From positions 124,001-188,000 of the forward strand of contig JASXSU010000002.1 in assembly GCA_030674875.1 (NCBI GenBank): DNA of 64,000 nt, given 5' to 3'. The stretch is from Candidatus Endonucleibacter sp. (ex Gigantidas childressi). Its GTDB lineage: Bacteria > Pseudomonadota > Gammaproteobacteria > Pseudomonadales > Endozoicomonadaceae. Shown here piece after piece: positions 49,398-59,241 of this stretch. Numbering within the stretch: position 1 is the stretch's first letter; each line of letters begins with the position of its first letter. A program made the translations under genes and the position numbers. The notes below the pieces were generated by a model. The model was not told the DNA's origin. It saw nothing but the letters and a program-made list of their open reading frames with translations, and made no database searches.

Positions 49398-50586
49398 TAT
49401 TTCAGGAATTCACTTACTTTTTATAGCCATCATGAGCCTTTTTGCTGGTAGCTTTATTACCGATAAAGTCACATTATTAAAGCGCCTTCACATCCCCTCC
49501 CCAGTGACAGGGGGCTTGCTATTTTGCATAATCTTAACCATTTATAGCCACCTAACAACCATTCAGTTAAATTATGATCTGCACTTAAGAGATATATTAT
49601 TATTGGTCTTCTTCAGCACTATAGGACTATCAGCCAGAATGAGACTCCTAATCAGTGGTGGAAAAACCTTAATTATCCTAATATTTGTTACTATTGCATT
49701 TCTGATAATACAAAATACAGCCGGCATACTTACAGCCATAGCGCTAGGTCAAGACCCTATCTTCGGCCTATTGGCAGGCACCATAACCTTTGCCGGAGGA
49801 CATGGAACGGCAATAACTTGGGGGGCATTCTTGGAGCAACAAGGTTATGAAGGTGCCGTTGAGTTTGGTTTGGTAGCCGCCACTCTTGGATTAATCTTAG
49901 GCGGATTGGTCGGAGGACCGATTGGTAAAAAACTAATTACTCGCTACCGATTGAAGGAAGCCAGCAAACAAAAAATAACAGCATCTTATCAGGAACCAGA
50001 GGTACAATTTGTACCACTAAATGGAAAACACCTGCTTTCCGCCATTTTTCTAATAAGCTGCTGCATTGTATTTGGCCAAATAGCACAAGATCTACTCAAA
50101 GCTCACAACATACTTTTCCCTGACTTTGTACCTGTTTTGTTTGTTGGCATCCTCATCGCCAACCTGTGTGACTTTGGCAAAGAAAAATTAAGGCAACCTG
50201 AACTTGATATGCTCGGTGATGTCTGCCTGAGATTATTTATAGCCATGAGCCTAATAACACTTAAACTCCAACACCTTACAAATGTTGCAGGGGTTCTAGT
50301 ATGCATTACTGTGGTACAGGTCCTGATTATTATTGCCTTTGCTTGGCTAGTGGTATTCCGTGCGACAGGCCGGAACTACGACAGCAGCATCATCACGGCA
50401 GGTTTTATCGGTATGGGTCTCGGAGCGACACCTGTCGGCATGGCCAATATGAATACACTAACCAACCGCTACGGTCTCTCACCTAAAGCATTTCTTATTG
50501 TTCCTCTTATTGGCTCCTTTTTTGTCGATATTGCCAATGCCATCATTCTTAAGGGTTTTCTTGAACTACCTGTTTTTAAAGGATAA
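49390..50586 (+). CDS. gltS: Sodium/glutamate symporter
   Basis: This inner-membrane carrier has 398 residues and about ten membrane segments. Family motifs are present: PVTGGLLFCIILTI, DILLLVFFSTIGLSARM, the Gly-rich reentrant loop LAGTITFAGGHGTAITWG in the first half, and its counterpart AGFIGMGLGATPVGMANMNTLT in the second half. GltS takes up glutamate with sodium. It appears intact. Confidence 0.95.
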   Translation: MTNISGIHLLFIAIMSLFAGSFITDKVTLLKRLHIPSPVTGGLLFCIILTIYSHLTTIQLNYDLHLRDILLLVFFSTIGLSARMRLLISGGKTLIILIFVTIAFLIIQNTAGILTAIALGQDPIFGLLAGTITFAGGHGTAITWGAFLEQQGYEGAVEFGLVAATLGLILGGLVGGPIGKKLITRYRLKEASKQKITASYQEPEVQFVPLNGKHLLSAIFLISCCIVFGQIAQDLLKAHNILFPDFVPVLFVGILIANLCDFGKEKLRQPELDMLGDVCLRLFIAMSLITLKLQHLTNVAGVLVCITVVQVLIIIAFAWLVVFRATGRNYDSSIITAGFIGMGLGATPVGMANMNTLTNRYGLSPKAFLIVPLIGSFFVDIANAIILKGFLELPVFKG

Positions 50587-50626
50587 CGAACAAGACAGCA
50601 AAGAACCGAGTGAAGTTCTTCATAAT

Positions 50627-52114
50627 TTATAAATCAGTTTTTACCTCTGGCTGACACCAATAAAAATGAAATTTATTGACAATCACTCCATCCATTTCCC
50701 CATCCAGCCCCTCCAGATACTGGCAGCTCAAACCTCTTGTCCGGTAAATACCAGACACAGGAACATCTTCATTATCACGAATCAATATACCTCTGGTGCT
50801 TTCATCAGCCTCACCAAACCAATACATAAACTGTGAGCTCCTATCGGAAAGAACCTGCACCTTTAATGGTCGCCCATACCAAGCAATACGACTACCTCTA
50901 GACCAGTTCTGCACCAGCAGCACTGGGGGTTCACTATCAATCTCTTCAATACCCCTATCAGCAAGCAGCATCTTGGCTTTACGAGCAGCTTGATCCCAAC
51001 CCACCACATCACGTACAACAGGCTTCAAAAATGGAACAACCGATAAAGGTTGAAATATCAGAAAGCCAATAATACCAACAATCAACCCTACGGACAAAAC
51101 ACTTGATATTAGAGCCAATATTTTAACCCAGAGCTGCCCCCATCTTAGACACAACCAATGAGCCGTGAGTGGCGCCAAAAGAGCCCACCCTAAAGCCGGC
51201 CAATTAGGCAGCAGCTCTCCATTTCCTGCAGACCAGGTTGTTACCAAAAGAAATGGCCAAACGCTCCAAATCACCAGCCAGTCTGCGCTTCTACCACGTC
51301 GAAGGGCAAAAATACTTGCAGCAATACCAGCAATATAGGCCAGAATAGAATAACAAGACATCTGCAAAACTTGCATCATCAAGACATTTTTAACAGACCA
51401 GCCTCCCTCTGACGCATGATCCATCTGATAAGTAAAGGATGCCCAGTCATGTATGCTATTCCAAATCAAAACCGGAGATATCAAGACCAACGCCGGAACC
51501 ATTGCCAACCAAGGTGCAAGTTGTTTCAACCACCGCAGACCCTGCTGCTGGCTAAGGAAAAGAGTCATAGCTAACGGCAAAAAAACAGCCGTATACTTGC
51601 TAAGCCCAGCAAGACCAAATACAACCCCAAGCATTAACCAATCCTGAAGCCTATGCTTCTGACTTATTTTTAATATCAATTCAATAGAAAATAATGCCAA
51701 TACAATTAAAGGGGCATCGGGCACTAAGCCCCACCCCATTAATTGCAGGAACGGTGCTGAATTTAGTAAAAAAACCGCAACTAATGACTGATTTTTATCA
51801 CCATCTGGATAAAGCTTGCCCGTTAATCTATATACTTGCAGACTGGCTATTGCGTAAAGCAGAGCGGGCATCAAACGAACAGAAAACTCATCATAACCAA
51901 GCGGTGCAACTAACATCTGAAGCCAACCAACCATAGGTGGGTGATCAAAATAACTCAGATCTGGATGCAGCGCGTACAATGCATAGTGCGCTTCGTCAAC
52001 TCCGAGAGAAAGTAACGGAGCTATAAACAAGTGCACTAAAAATACCAAAAGCACCACTAAACAGGCAATAAGCCCTGGGGTTCTTGCAATCATCAAATAT
52101 TCCTGAACCGTCAC
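50627..52114 (-). CDS. GT39-type membrane glycosyltransferase (ArnT-like)
   Basis: This 495-residue polytopic protein has LLSLGVDEAHYALYALHPDLSYFDHPPMVGWL, the first periplasmic loop with the D-E-A-H and FDHPP motifs of PMT/ArnT-type polyprenol-phosphate-dependent glycosyltransferases. About ten hydrophobic segments follow, then a C-terminal periplasmic domain. Substrate is unknown: it could modify lipid A, other glycans or proteins. It is convergent with gltS and has no partner genes nearby. Confidence 0.85.
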   Translation of the reverse strand: MTVQEYLMIARTPGLIACLVVLLVFLVHLFIAPLLSLGVDEAHYALYALHPDLSYFDHPPMVGWLQMLVAPLGYDEFSVRLMPALLYAIASLQVYRLTGKLYPDGDKNQSLVAVFLLNSAPFLQLMGWGLVPDAPLIVLALFSIELILKISQKHRLQDWLMLGVVFGLAGLSKYTAVFLPLAMTLFLSQQQGLRWLKQLAPWLAMVPALVLISPVLIWNSIHDWASFTYQMDHASEGGWSVKNVLMMQVLQMSCYSILAYIAGIAASIFALRRGRSADWLVIWSVWPFLLVTTWSAGNGELLPNWPALGWALLAPLTAHWLCLRWGQLWVKILALISSVLSVGLIVGIIGFLIFQPLSVVPFLKPVVRDVVGWDQAARKAKMLLADRGIEEIDSEPPVLLVQNWSRGSRIAWYGRPLKVQVLSDRSSQFMYWFGEADESTRGILIRDNEDVPVSGIYRTRGLSCQYLEGLDGEMDGVIVNKFHFYWCQPEVKTDL

Positions 52115-52116
52115 TT

Positions 52117-52244
52117 TATACCCATACCTTTAAAGGAATGGGTATGCGACAAACAAGCTAAGCCTCCATGAACCATCGTGTAGCAGGTGATTAAGATAAG
52201 CGAAAGCAGTCAACCACCTCACACCGTGCATGGTAACTGGTATA
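52117..52244 (+). repeat. ERIC-like repeat
   Basis: This complete copy begins TATACCCATACCTTTAAAGG, contains ACAAACAAGCTAAGCCTCCA and AGGTGATTAAGATAAGCGAA and ends GCATGGTAACTGGTATAA. It lies between the catabolic operon and the glycosyltransferase gene. Confidence 0.8.
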
Positions 52245-52255
52245 ACGAAGAGGCA

Positions 52256-53146
52256 CTACTCATTAAAAAACTTATAAATACTAGAAAAATCAAGCTGGGT
52301 TCCTTCCTTTTGCCCATGCAACCGATACAAACTGTCTGCCAAAGAAGCCATGGGGGCAGCTGTTTTGGTAGTAGCTGCAACAGTTAAGGCCAACCCCAGA
52401 TCTTTACTCATCAACCCAACCGTGAACCCTCCTTGATAGCCACGACTAGCTGGCGAGTCAACCATAACTCCAGGCACAGGATTGTACCTTTCAAGCACCC
52501 AGCTTCCTCCAGAACTTTGCTTCATGATTTCTGACAGCACTGTCGGATCAAGACCATTGTCAATGCCAAGCTTTAATGCTTCAGACGTTCCAGCCATAAC
52601 AACCGCCAGCAGCATATTATTACATATTTTAGCTAGCTGCCCGGCACCCACCTCCCCTGCATGAAAAATCAAACGCCCCATGGATTCAAGTAAAGGTCTA
52701 GATCTGTCCAGAGCTTTATTCCGACCGCCCACCATAAATGTTAACGTTCCATCAGAGGCCCCTGCCACTCCGCCAGAAACCGGAGCATCAATGAAATCAA
52801 TGCCCTTGCCCTCTGCCTCACTCGCCACACTACGTGCAATGTCAGGCTCAATAGTACTGCTTTCAATAATCAACTGACCTGCAGACATAGCCGACAACAA
52901 ACCGTCACAGCCAAGATAAAGACGCTCCACGTGAGAACCAGACGACAGCATGCTAATAACCACCTCAGCCTGCTTCACTGCCTCTAGCGCAGAATCTGCG
53001 ACAACACCACCAGCATCCTGATGTTTTTTAACAGCCTCAGAAACCAAGTCATAACCACAAACCTGATGGCCAGCATTGACCAGTTTTTTGGCCATAGGAG
53101 AGCCCATATTACCAAGCCCTACAAACGCTATCTTTGTCATATCCAT
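52256..53146 (-). CDS. mmsB: 3-hydroxyisobutyrate dehydrogenase
   Basis: This NAD-dependent beta-hydroxyacid dehydrogenase has 296 residues. It contains the Rossmann motif FVGLGNMGSPMAKKLV, the substrate-binding APVSGGVAGASDGTLTFMVGG, and GAGQLAKICNNMLLA with the catalytic Lys. In valine breakdown it oxidises 3-hydroxyisobutyrate to methylmalonate semialdehyde. It is last in a four-gene minus-strand run with an enoyl-CoA hydratase, acyl-CoA dehydrogenase and thiolase, which supports this substrate. An ERIC-like repeat lies between it and the hydratase. Confidence 0.9.
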   Translation of the reverse strand: MDMTKIAFVGLGNMGSPMAKKLVNAGHQVCGYDLVSEAVKKHQDAGGVVADSALEAVKQAEVVISMLSSGSHVERLYLGCDGLLSAMSAGQLIIESSTIEPDIARSVASEAEGKGIDFIDAPVSGGVAGASDGTLTFMVGGRNKALDRSRPLLESMGRLIFHAGEVGAGQLAKICNNMLLAVVMAGTSEALKLGIDNGLDPTVLSEIMKQSSGGSWVLERYNPVPGVMVDSPASRGYQGGFTVGLMSKDLGLALTVAATTKTAAPMASLADSLYRLHGQKEGTQLDFSSIYKFFNE

Positions 53147-53149
53147 TCC

Positions 53150-53264
53150 CCTTTGAAGACCTGAGGTTATTAAACTCTCTCACTCCAACCACCTGCTGTT
53201 CCTAGCTCATATGGCTTCGCTTTTTTGTAGCCTACTCACGCCTTTAATGGTAACTGGTATATAA
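53150..53264 (-). repeat. ERIC-like repeat inside the catabolic operon
   Basis: It ends CGCCTTTAATGGTAACTGGTATATA and contains GTTCCTAGCTCATATGGCTT. It lies between mmsB and the enoyl-CoA hydratase gene. Confidence 0.65.
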
Positions 53265-53272
53265 TATGCTTT

Positions 53273-54049
53273 CTATTCGTAACGCCAAAGAGCCTGTCGT
53301 TTTTCAAGAAATGATGAGACCCCTTCTTGCTGATTTGTTCCGGCAAACAACTCTGTAAAAAGCTTCCGCTCCATAGGCAATGCTGAACGCATAGACCCAT
53401 GGCGACTCATCTGAATCAATTTCTTACAGGCTCTCAATGCGTCGGGACTTTGGTTACCTGCTTTTTCCGCCAACCCACGGGCAGCATCAAAACACTCACC
53501 CTTATCAACTAAAAGCTCAGCCAAGCCAATATCAAAGGCCTGTACACCATTAACTTTTTCGCCACAAAGAATCATTCGCTTTGCCCAGCCCTCTCCCACC
53601 AATAAGGTTAAGTTTTGAGTACCTCCTGCGCAGGGTAACAAACCTACTGAGGCTTCAGGCAAAGCAAGCACCGCTTCCTTTTCAACAACACGTAAATCAC
53701 ACGCAAGGGCAACCTCCAGCCCACCTCCCATGGCATAACCACCAATGGCCGCAATAGATAGCCCGGAAAAGTCACTCAACGCCTCAAAGCCTTCACCAAA
53801 GGCATCAGCCATAACCCCTGCTTCTTTTTCAGAAATTCCGTCGAATAATTTTAAATCCGCTCCTGCACTAAAAAATTTTTCTGATGCCGAACGAATGATC
53901 AAAGCCGTTATCTGCTTATTTTTGTCTAAATCTGTAACCGCAACCTTCAATGCCCTCAAACTTTCAAATTCCCAAGTGTTTGCTGGAGGATTACTAAGTG
54001 TAATAACAGCTAGATGTTCATTAATTTCTATATTCAAATGAGTAGACAT
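53273..54049 (-). CDS. Enoyl-CoA hydratase
   Basis: This crotonase-family protein has 258 residues. It has FFSAGADLKLF (oxyanion-hole region), AIGGYAMGGGLEVALACDLR, and LALPEASVGLLPCAGGTQNL with a Glu in the usual catalytic place. It would hydrate an enoyl-CoA such as methacrylyl-CoA in the valine pathway. Its start overlaps the stop of the acyl-CoA dehydrogenase gene by one base, so the two are one operon. A dedicated 3-hydroxyisobutyryl-CoA hydrolase is not seen in the window. Confidence 0.9.
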   Translation of the reverse strand: MSTHLNIEINEHLAVITLSNPPANTWEFESLRALKVAVTDLDKNKQITALIIRSASEKFFSAGADLKLFDGISEKEAGVMADAFGEGFEALSDFSGLSIAAIGGYAMGGGLEVALACDLRVVEKEAVLALPEASVGLLPCAGGTQNLTLLVGEGWAKRMILCGEKVNGVQAFDIGLAELLVDKGECFDAARGLAEKAGNQSPDALRACKKLIQMSRHGSMRSALPMERKLFTELFAGTNQQEGVSSFLEKRQALWRYE

Positions 54050-55206
54050 TATACAATCTCCGTAAAATGTTCTGACAACAACCGCCTAGCAATAATGAGA
54101 CGCATCACTTCGTTAGTACCTTCGAGTATCTGATGAATTCTGGTATCCCTCACATAACGCTCAAGCGGATATTCTTGAATATAACCATAGCCACCGTGAA
54201 TTTGCAGAGCCTCATTGCAGACATTAAAGCCAACATCTGTAGCAAAACGTTTGGCCATTGCACAGTAAGCCGTAGCTTCCGGATGACTTTCATCTAATCT
54301 ACAAGCTGCCATTCTAACCATCTGCCTCGCTGCTACCAGATCCGTATTCATATCCGCCAACTTAAACTGTAACGCCTGAAATTCAGACAGTTTTCGGCCA
54401 AACTGCTTGCGCACTTGCATATATCGTTGAGCCGTACTCAATGCTTGTTGAGCCGTGCCTACAGAACAGCTAGCAATATTAATTCGCCCACCATCCAGCC
54501 CTTTCATAGCAAAGCGAAACCCTTCTCCTTCAGAGCCCAAACGATTAACTGCAGGTATGCAAACCTCTTCAAAAGAAATTAGCCCTGTAGGTTGACAGTT
54601 CCACCCCATTTTTTTTTCTTTACGCCCATAACTAATACCATGAGTATCTGCTGGTACCGCAAATGCTGAAATACCCTTGGCTCCACCCTCACCCGTTCTA
54701 GCCATCACCAGCAGTAAATCAGTACTACCAGCACCAGAAATAAATGTTTTTGATCCATTAAGCACATAATCACCGCCCTTCACTTCAGCAGTGGTTTTTA
54801 ATGAGGCGGCATCACTACCAGCTTCTGGCTCAGTTAAACAATAAGACGATAGCTTTTCACCGCAAGCTAGCAAAGGCCCCCATGACTTTTTTAGCTCATC
54901 ACAGGCAAACTCACCTATCATCCATGTCACCATATTATGTATAGTTAGATAAGCGGTCGTTGCCGTACACCCCATAGACAACTGCTCAAATACTAAACTA
55001 GCATCAAGCCTTGTTAGTCCCATTCCACCGATCGTTTCACTAGCATATAATGAACAGAATCCAAGCTGAGCAGCTACTTTAATAACTTCCACAGGAAAAA
55101 AAGACGTCTGATCCCACTCTGCCGCCATAGGAGCCAACGACTCCTCAGAAAATTTCCTGGCTAGATCACAAAATGCCACCTGATCTTCAGTAAGATTAAA
55201 ATTCAT
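54049..55206 (-). CDS. Acyl-CoA dehydrogenase, probably isobutyryl-CoA type
   Basis: This FAD enzyme has 385 residues. It has YCLTEPEAGSDAASLKTTA, FISGAGSTDLLLVMARTG, QFGRKLSEFQALQFKLADM, and the C-terminal YVRDTRIHQILEGTNEVMRLII with the family's conserved Glu. The substrate cannot be read from the sequence, but the neighbours (hydratase, 3-hydroxyisobutyrate dehydrogenase) suggest isobutyryl-CoA from valine. Confidence 0.9.
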   Translation of the reverse strand: MNFNLTEDQVAFCDLARKFSEESLAPMAAEWDQTSFFPVEVIKVAAQLGFCSLYASETIGGMGLTRLDASLVFEQLSMGCTATTAYLTIHNMVTWMIGEFACDELKKSWGPLLACGEKLSSYCLTEPEAGSDAASLKTTAEVKGGDYVLNGSKTFISGAGSTDLLLVMARTGEGGAKGISAFAVPADTHGISYGRKEKKMGWNCQPTGLISFEEVCIPAVNRLGSEGEGFRFAMKGLDGGRINIASCSVGTAQQALSTAQRYMQVRKQFGRKLSEFQALQFKLADMNTDLVAARQMVRMAACRLDESHPEATAYCAMAKRFATDVGFNVCNEALQIHGGYGYIQEYPLERYVRDTRIHQILEGTNEVMRLIIARRLLSEHFTEIV

Positions 55207-55325
55207 GCTCGGTCTACACCCAAAGTTCTTGAAGACGTAATAGTATTAATTTCACCCCACTTACCACCCATACCTGCCACTTCGACTACCACAATTACAA
55301 ACAATTATAAAAAAATCTAGATTCA

Positions 55326-56507
55326 TCATGCCATAACCTCAACAGCCAGAGCTGTTGCTTCTCCTCCGCCAATGCACAGTGCTGCAATTCCCTTTCCACC
55401 ACCCTTCTGCAAAAGTGCATGCAGCAAAGTAACAACAATTCTGGCCCCACTAGCACCCAATGGGTGACCCAAGGCACAAGCTCCACCATTAACATTCACC
55501 TTGCTATAATCAAGCCCTAACTCCCTGATAGCAATTAATGCGACAACAGCAAAAGCTTCATTAATTTCATAGAGGTCAACATCCGTATTTTTCCAGTTCA
55601 ACTTCTTCATTAACTCAGTAATTGCAGCCACCGGTGCCAAAGTGAATTCTGAGGGTTTGGTTCCATAACTATGATAACCACAAATACGAGCCACTGGTTT
55701 TAGGCCTCTAGCTGTGGCATCAGCTTCTCTCATCATTAATACTCCTGCTGCCCCATCAGAGATTGAGCTTGAGTTAGCAGCTGTTACTGTACCCTGCGCA
55801 TTAAAAGCAGGCTTAAGCAGCCGTATTTTTTCTGGTTTTGCCTTCTTCGGCAGCTCATCAGAATCAACCACTCCTGTTACCGTTTCAACTGGTATTATTT
55901 CTTTGTCAAATAAGCCGTTAGATATAGCTTTTTGTGCCCGGGAAAGTGACTCCAAGGCATAATCATCCATTGCATTGCGACTAATATCAAAACGATCAGC
56001 GGCTGCCTGAGCGAAAACACCCATGAGCTTACCGCTATAGGCATCCTCTAAACCATCCGTAAACATATGATCCTGCAGCTGACCGTGTCCCAACCTCAAC
56101 CCCTGTCGTGCTTTATTAACTAGATAAGGGGCATTGGTCATACTTTCCATTCCACCAGCTAAAACAATGTCCCCTTCACCCTGTGCTAACTGGGTACACC
56201 CCAGCATGATAGCCTTCATACCAGAACCACAAACCTTATTAATCGTGGTACAAGGAGTAGTGTCAGGAATTCCTCCGAATATCGCTGCCTGTCGAGCCGG
56301 TGCCTGCCCAGTCCCTGCAGGTAAGACACAACCCATAAGAACTTCTGAAATATCCCCGAGGTCAAAAGAAACATTTTTAAAACAACCAGCAATTGCCTTA
56401 GCTCCCAGCTGACTGGCAAATAAAGATGAAAGAGAACCCTGAAAAGCTCCGATGGGAGTGCGAGAGGATGATACAACGACAATATTAAAGCTACTTTCTA
56501 TAAACAT
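55326..56507 (-). CDS. Acetyl-CoA acetyltransferase (thiolase)
   Basis: The protein has 393 residues from MFIESSFNIVVV at 56507, where AAGGAAAAACG precedes the ATG; the frame is open 19 codons further. Catalytic motifs are INKVCGSGMKAIML (nucleophilic Cys), NVNGGACALGHPLGASGARI (His) and LCIGGGEATAL (second Cys). It acts at the end of degradative or synthetic acetoacetyl-CoA pathways. It is first in the four-gene catabolic run. Confidence 0.93.
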   Translation of the reverse strand: MFIESSFNIVVVSSSRTPIGAFQGSLSSLFASQLGAKAIAGCFKNVSFDLGDISEVLMGCVLPAGTGQAPARQAAIFGGIPDTTPCTTINKVCGSGMKAIMLGCTQLAQGEGDIVLAGGMESMTNAPYLVNKARQGLRLGHGQLQDHMFTDGLEDAYSGKLMGVFAQAAADRFDISRNAMDDYALESLSRAQKAISNGLFDKEIIPVETVTGVVDSDELPKKAKPEKIRLLKPAFNAQGTVTAANSSSISDGAAGVLMMREADATARGLKPVARICGYHSYGTKPSEFTLAPVAAITELMKKLNWKNTDVDLYEINEAFAVVALIAIRELGLDYSKVNVNGGACALGHPLGASGARIVVTLLHALLQKGGGKGIAALCIGGGEATALAVEVMA

Positions 56508-56789
56508 CGTTTTTCCTTTTTGCCTTGCAGCGGTTCGAGTAAACGATAACAACTCAATCACCATTTCGCAACGCTATCTCAAATGCCTCATAGGCAACAA
56601 GAATCCTGCCTACTGCTAGAGCTCAAACTTTTTAAGTAAAATAGTATTACGATTGGAATTATTTCAAGAGCGCGCTCAACCTTTTTTACTCAAAAGTGAT
56701 CTATTGTTGTTTTTCTATGTACGTGACAAAACACTTAGCAGGGCTAAAAAAATAATTTTATCGTTTTTACACAACCGTTTTTGAGTACT

Positions 56790-56935
56790 AGTATAAGCCT
56801 TTATCATTCATGGTGTGAGTAGGAGACAAACTAACAAAAACCTATGATCCTACGAGTAGTAGATAACCGGGAGGGGGGGGGGTAGGAGTGAGAGTAGTTA
56901 ATAACCTCTCACCTTACAAAGTAAATAGTATAGGC
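56790..56935 (+). repeat. ERIC-like repeat with a G tract
   Basis: It contains GACAAACTAACAAAAACCTA, TACGAGTAGTAGATAACCGG and a run of ten G near 56873. It lies at the 3' end of mlaA. The remainder of the gap to 56508 holds nothing recognised. Confidence 0.6.
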
Positions 56936-56936
56936 G

Positions 56937-57650
56937 TTAAAAGTCATCTACTGGTCGATGGCCCAGAATTAAATATTCTTGTCTTTGAAGATAAGCGTCA
57001 CGAATAAAAGTGTAACGATCACCCATGATTAAGTCTTCTGCGGCTAGCAAATTTGACCGAACGTTAATGGTCTTGATGCCAAGAGCCATCCATGCATCAC
57101 GCTCAGGATCAATGTAAGTTAACGGGCTGATATAAATATCAGAAACAAACCCTACTCCACTTCTGACATTTCCTGGCCCAAGAAACGGAATGACAATATA
57201 GGCACCAGAAGGAGCTCCCCACTGAGCTAGGGTTAAGCCAAAATCGGCATACTTTCGTTCAAAACCCAAAGGTGACGCAACATCAATAAGACCCAGTATG
57301 CCTACCGTGGAATTAATAGCAAAACGGCTAAAAGAAACAGATGCAGCAGAAAATTTTAGCTGAATAGCTCCATTTAAGGTGTTACGAATTTCGCCTAGGT
57401 TTTTAAAAAAATTAGTAACAAGTCCTCGTACTGGTTTAGGGGTCACAACGTTATAACCCTTTGCAATAGGCTTCAGTATATAAGTATCTATAGTCTCATT
57501 GAATGAAAATATACTGCGATTTACCCGCTCCCAAGGATCATCATAAGATACCGGCACCGCAGATGGCTTTGCTGGAACATTCAAGCTAAAGCAGGCCGTT
57601 AGTAGAAAAACAATATGGTAATTATATTGCTTTATATTTAAGTAAAACAT
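56937..57650 (-). CDS. mlaA: Intermembrane phospholipid transport lipoprotein MlaA (VacJ)
   Basis: The protein has 237 residues. A signal peptide with lipobox LLTAC (Cys19-20) is followed by the MlaA body: DDPWERVNRSIFSFNETID, GLVTNFFKNLGEIRNTLN, RFAINSTVGILGLIDVASPLG and FGLTLAQWGAPSGAYIVIPFLGPGNVR. MlaA removes phospholipids from the outer leaflet of the outer membrane. The remaining mla genes are not in the window. Confidence 0.93.
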   Translation of the reverse strand: MFYLNIKQYNYHIVFLLTACFSLNVPAKPSAVPVSYDDPWERVNRSIFSFNETIDTYILKPIAKGYNVVTPKPVRGLVTNFFKNLGEIRNTLNGAIQLKFSAASVSFSRFAINSTVGILGLIDVASPLGFERKYADFGLTLAQWGAPSGAYIVIPFLGPGNVRSGVGFVSDIYISPLTYIDPERDAWMALGIKTINVRSNLLAAEDLIMGDRYTFIRDAYLQRQEYLILGHRPVDDF

Positions 57651-57779
57651 TATCCTTTCCTCAATGATCAGTATTCAAACAGTGGACTAGTACACCCATC
57701 ATACTTGACAATGAAGGGTTTAATTGCGCTACCTCACTAGGTTCTTTAGTCACCTAAACTCAAGGATCTCTAATCCTTT

Positions 57780-58140
57780 GCTGTCCATATACCTGTATCT
57801 CTAATTATTTTTGTGTGGATACCGCCCTAAGCAACCAACCTGAAATCTGCTCTGGATTCCACTCTACACGCAGCTTCGATTCAATCACCGCGATCATTTT
57901 TGACGTCATTCTACTCGCCCGAGCCGACTCTGTACGCAGCCTAACTATTTGGCCTTGTGTTTGCCTGTACCTATATCCACGTTCGCAGTATTCCTTGCCA
58001 ACTCACGGCTCACCGTGAACTGGCTGGTGCCAATGATCTCCGCTATCTCCCTTTGGCTGCAAACGCTTTTCTTTAGTGCGGAAATCTGGCATCGTTGTTC
58101 GTAAGCCAGTTGTTTGTAAGTTATCGTCATCACTTCATCT
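57780..58140 (-). pseudogene. IS30-type transposase remnant (third type)
   Basis: MMTITYKQLAYEQRCQISAL and SQREIAEIIGTSQFTVSREL form the N-terminal HTH of an IS30-type transposase (58133 down to 57945). After a frame change, LRVEWNPEQISGWLLRAV continues. The catalytic part is missing. Confidence 0.7.
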
Positions 58141-58240
58141 CTTGCCGGAGAAAAGGGTAGGAGCTTACCTTCACTTCAGCTGACCCTTTCTTCTACCTAG
58201 TCAAGTGATGCACTTCAGATTTGAATCCGCCCATTTTTAA

Positions 58241-59155
58241 CTACTTCACAAAAAAATTATAGTCAGTAGTCGCCTTTATATTTTTAGTTCGCTGCATTGT
58301 CCCTGTCGACAATCCGTTATTACTAGCATTAATGCCAGCACCAAAGATTAAACTTGCATCAAATGTTTTACTTCTATCAATAACACAGCTCTTGCTTGCC
58401 GGTGACGAATACCGTAAAGCTGAAAGCTTAGCACTGTCTACCACCCATGCTTCACCATAGTCTTCGGAGCGCTTGGTATTAGCATAATCAATTCCTTGCC
58501 TAGTTGTACAACCAACTGCATTCTTACTCATATTTTGCATTCCCCACCGCCCCATTATCGTTGTCTTAATAAGTAGGGCTTGCTTAGGCTAACTTGTAGG
58601 GCATGAAGTTAATGCCCAGTTAGCCACCATATTTTCTTCTTGTCCTCCATGATTCAAATAATGATCGAAGTTATTATTTTTATGCCCAAGCACCACGTGG
58701 CCAATATCCCCTGCCGGCAATCCGCTGTTAACCGCAACCATAATACCAATCTTATGGCCAGAATTATTGACTGCTAAGTCATAGCCAACGCTATCAGCTC
58801 CTCCTACTTCAGCTGCTTTCGCAATAACAAGCCTCGTCGAACGCTTTATTTCTTGTTTGCCATATATGACATCGCTCACTGTTTTAGCCGATGATCGAAA
58901 ATCAACATAGGATACCTTTGGTGGACTTGGCTTAGCTGGTGCTGCTGGCACCACTACCTTCGGCACCACTGGCACTAGTACTGGTGCCGCCGGAGGGTTT
59001 GCAGAAAACCAATTAGCTACCTCCACAGCCCCGATAAGTCTCTGACAATAGCTCGTATCAGCACTACACACCTCAAAAGGCCGTTGATATTTTTGATGCG
59101 TTGGATACAACATAGTCTCGCCAGTTTTCTTGATAACTTGTGTAGAATAATGCAA
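58241..59155 (-). pseudogene. Unrecognised gene split by an in-frame TAG
   Basis: Two open pieces (58589-59155, 188 residues; 58241-58555, 104 residues) are in the same frame. Only one TAG (58589-58591) interrupts a continuous reading TSCPTS-stop-PKQALLIKTTIMGRWGM. The product would be about 304 residues, with a Pro/Val/Ala-rich linker near 60-85, then GDIGHVVLGHKNNNFDHYLNHGGQEENMVANWALT and, after the stop, a TRQGIDY ... AWVVD ... SLIFGAGINASNNG region. GGQEE with preceding Asn-rich loop faintly recalls ADP-ribose glycohydrolase folds; I cannot support more. Pseudogene, or read through at an amber codon. Confidence 0.6.
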
Positions 59156-59241
59156 TAACTTTTGTGTAATACCGTCAGGGTTCTCACTTGGAATTTGAAT
59201 CAGCGTTCTTTTAAAATAAGCCTCCTATAACCAAACAGCTA

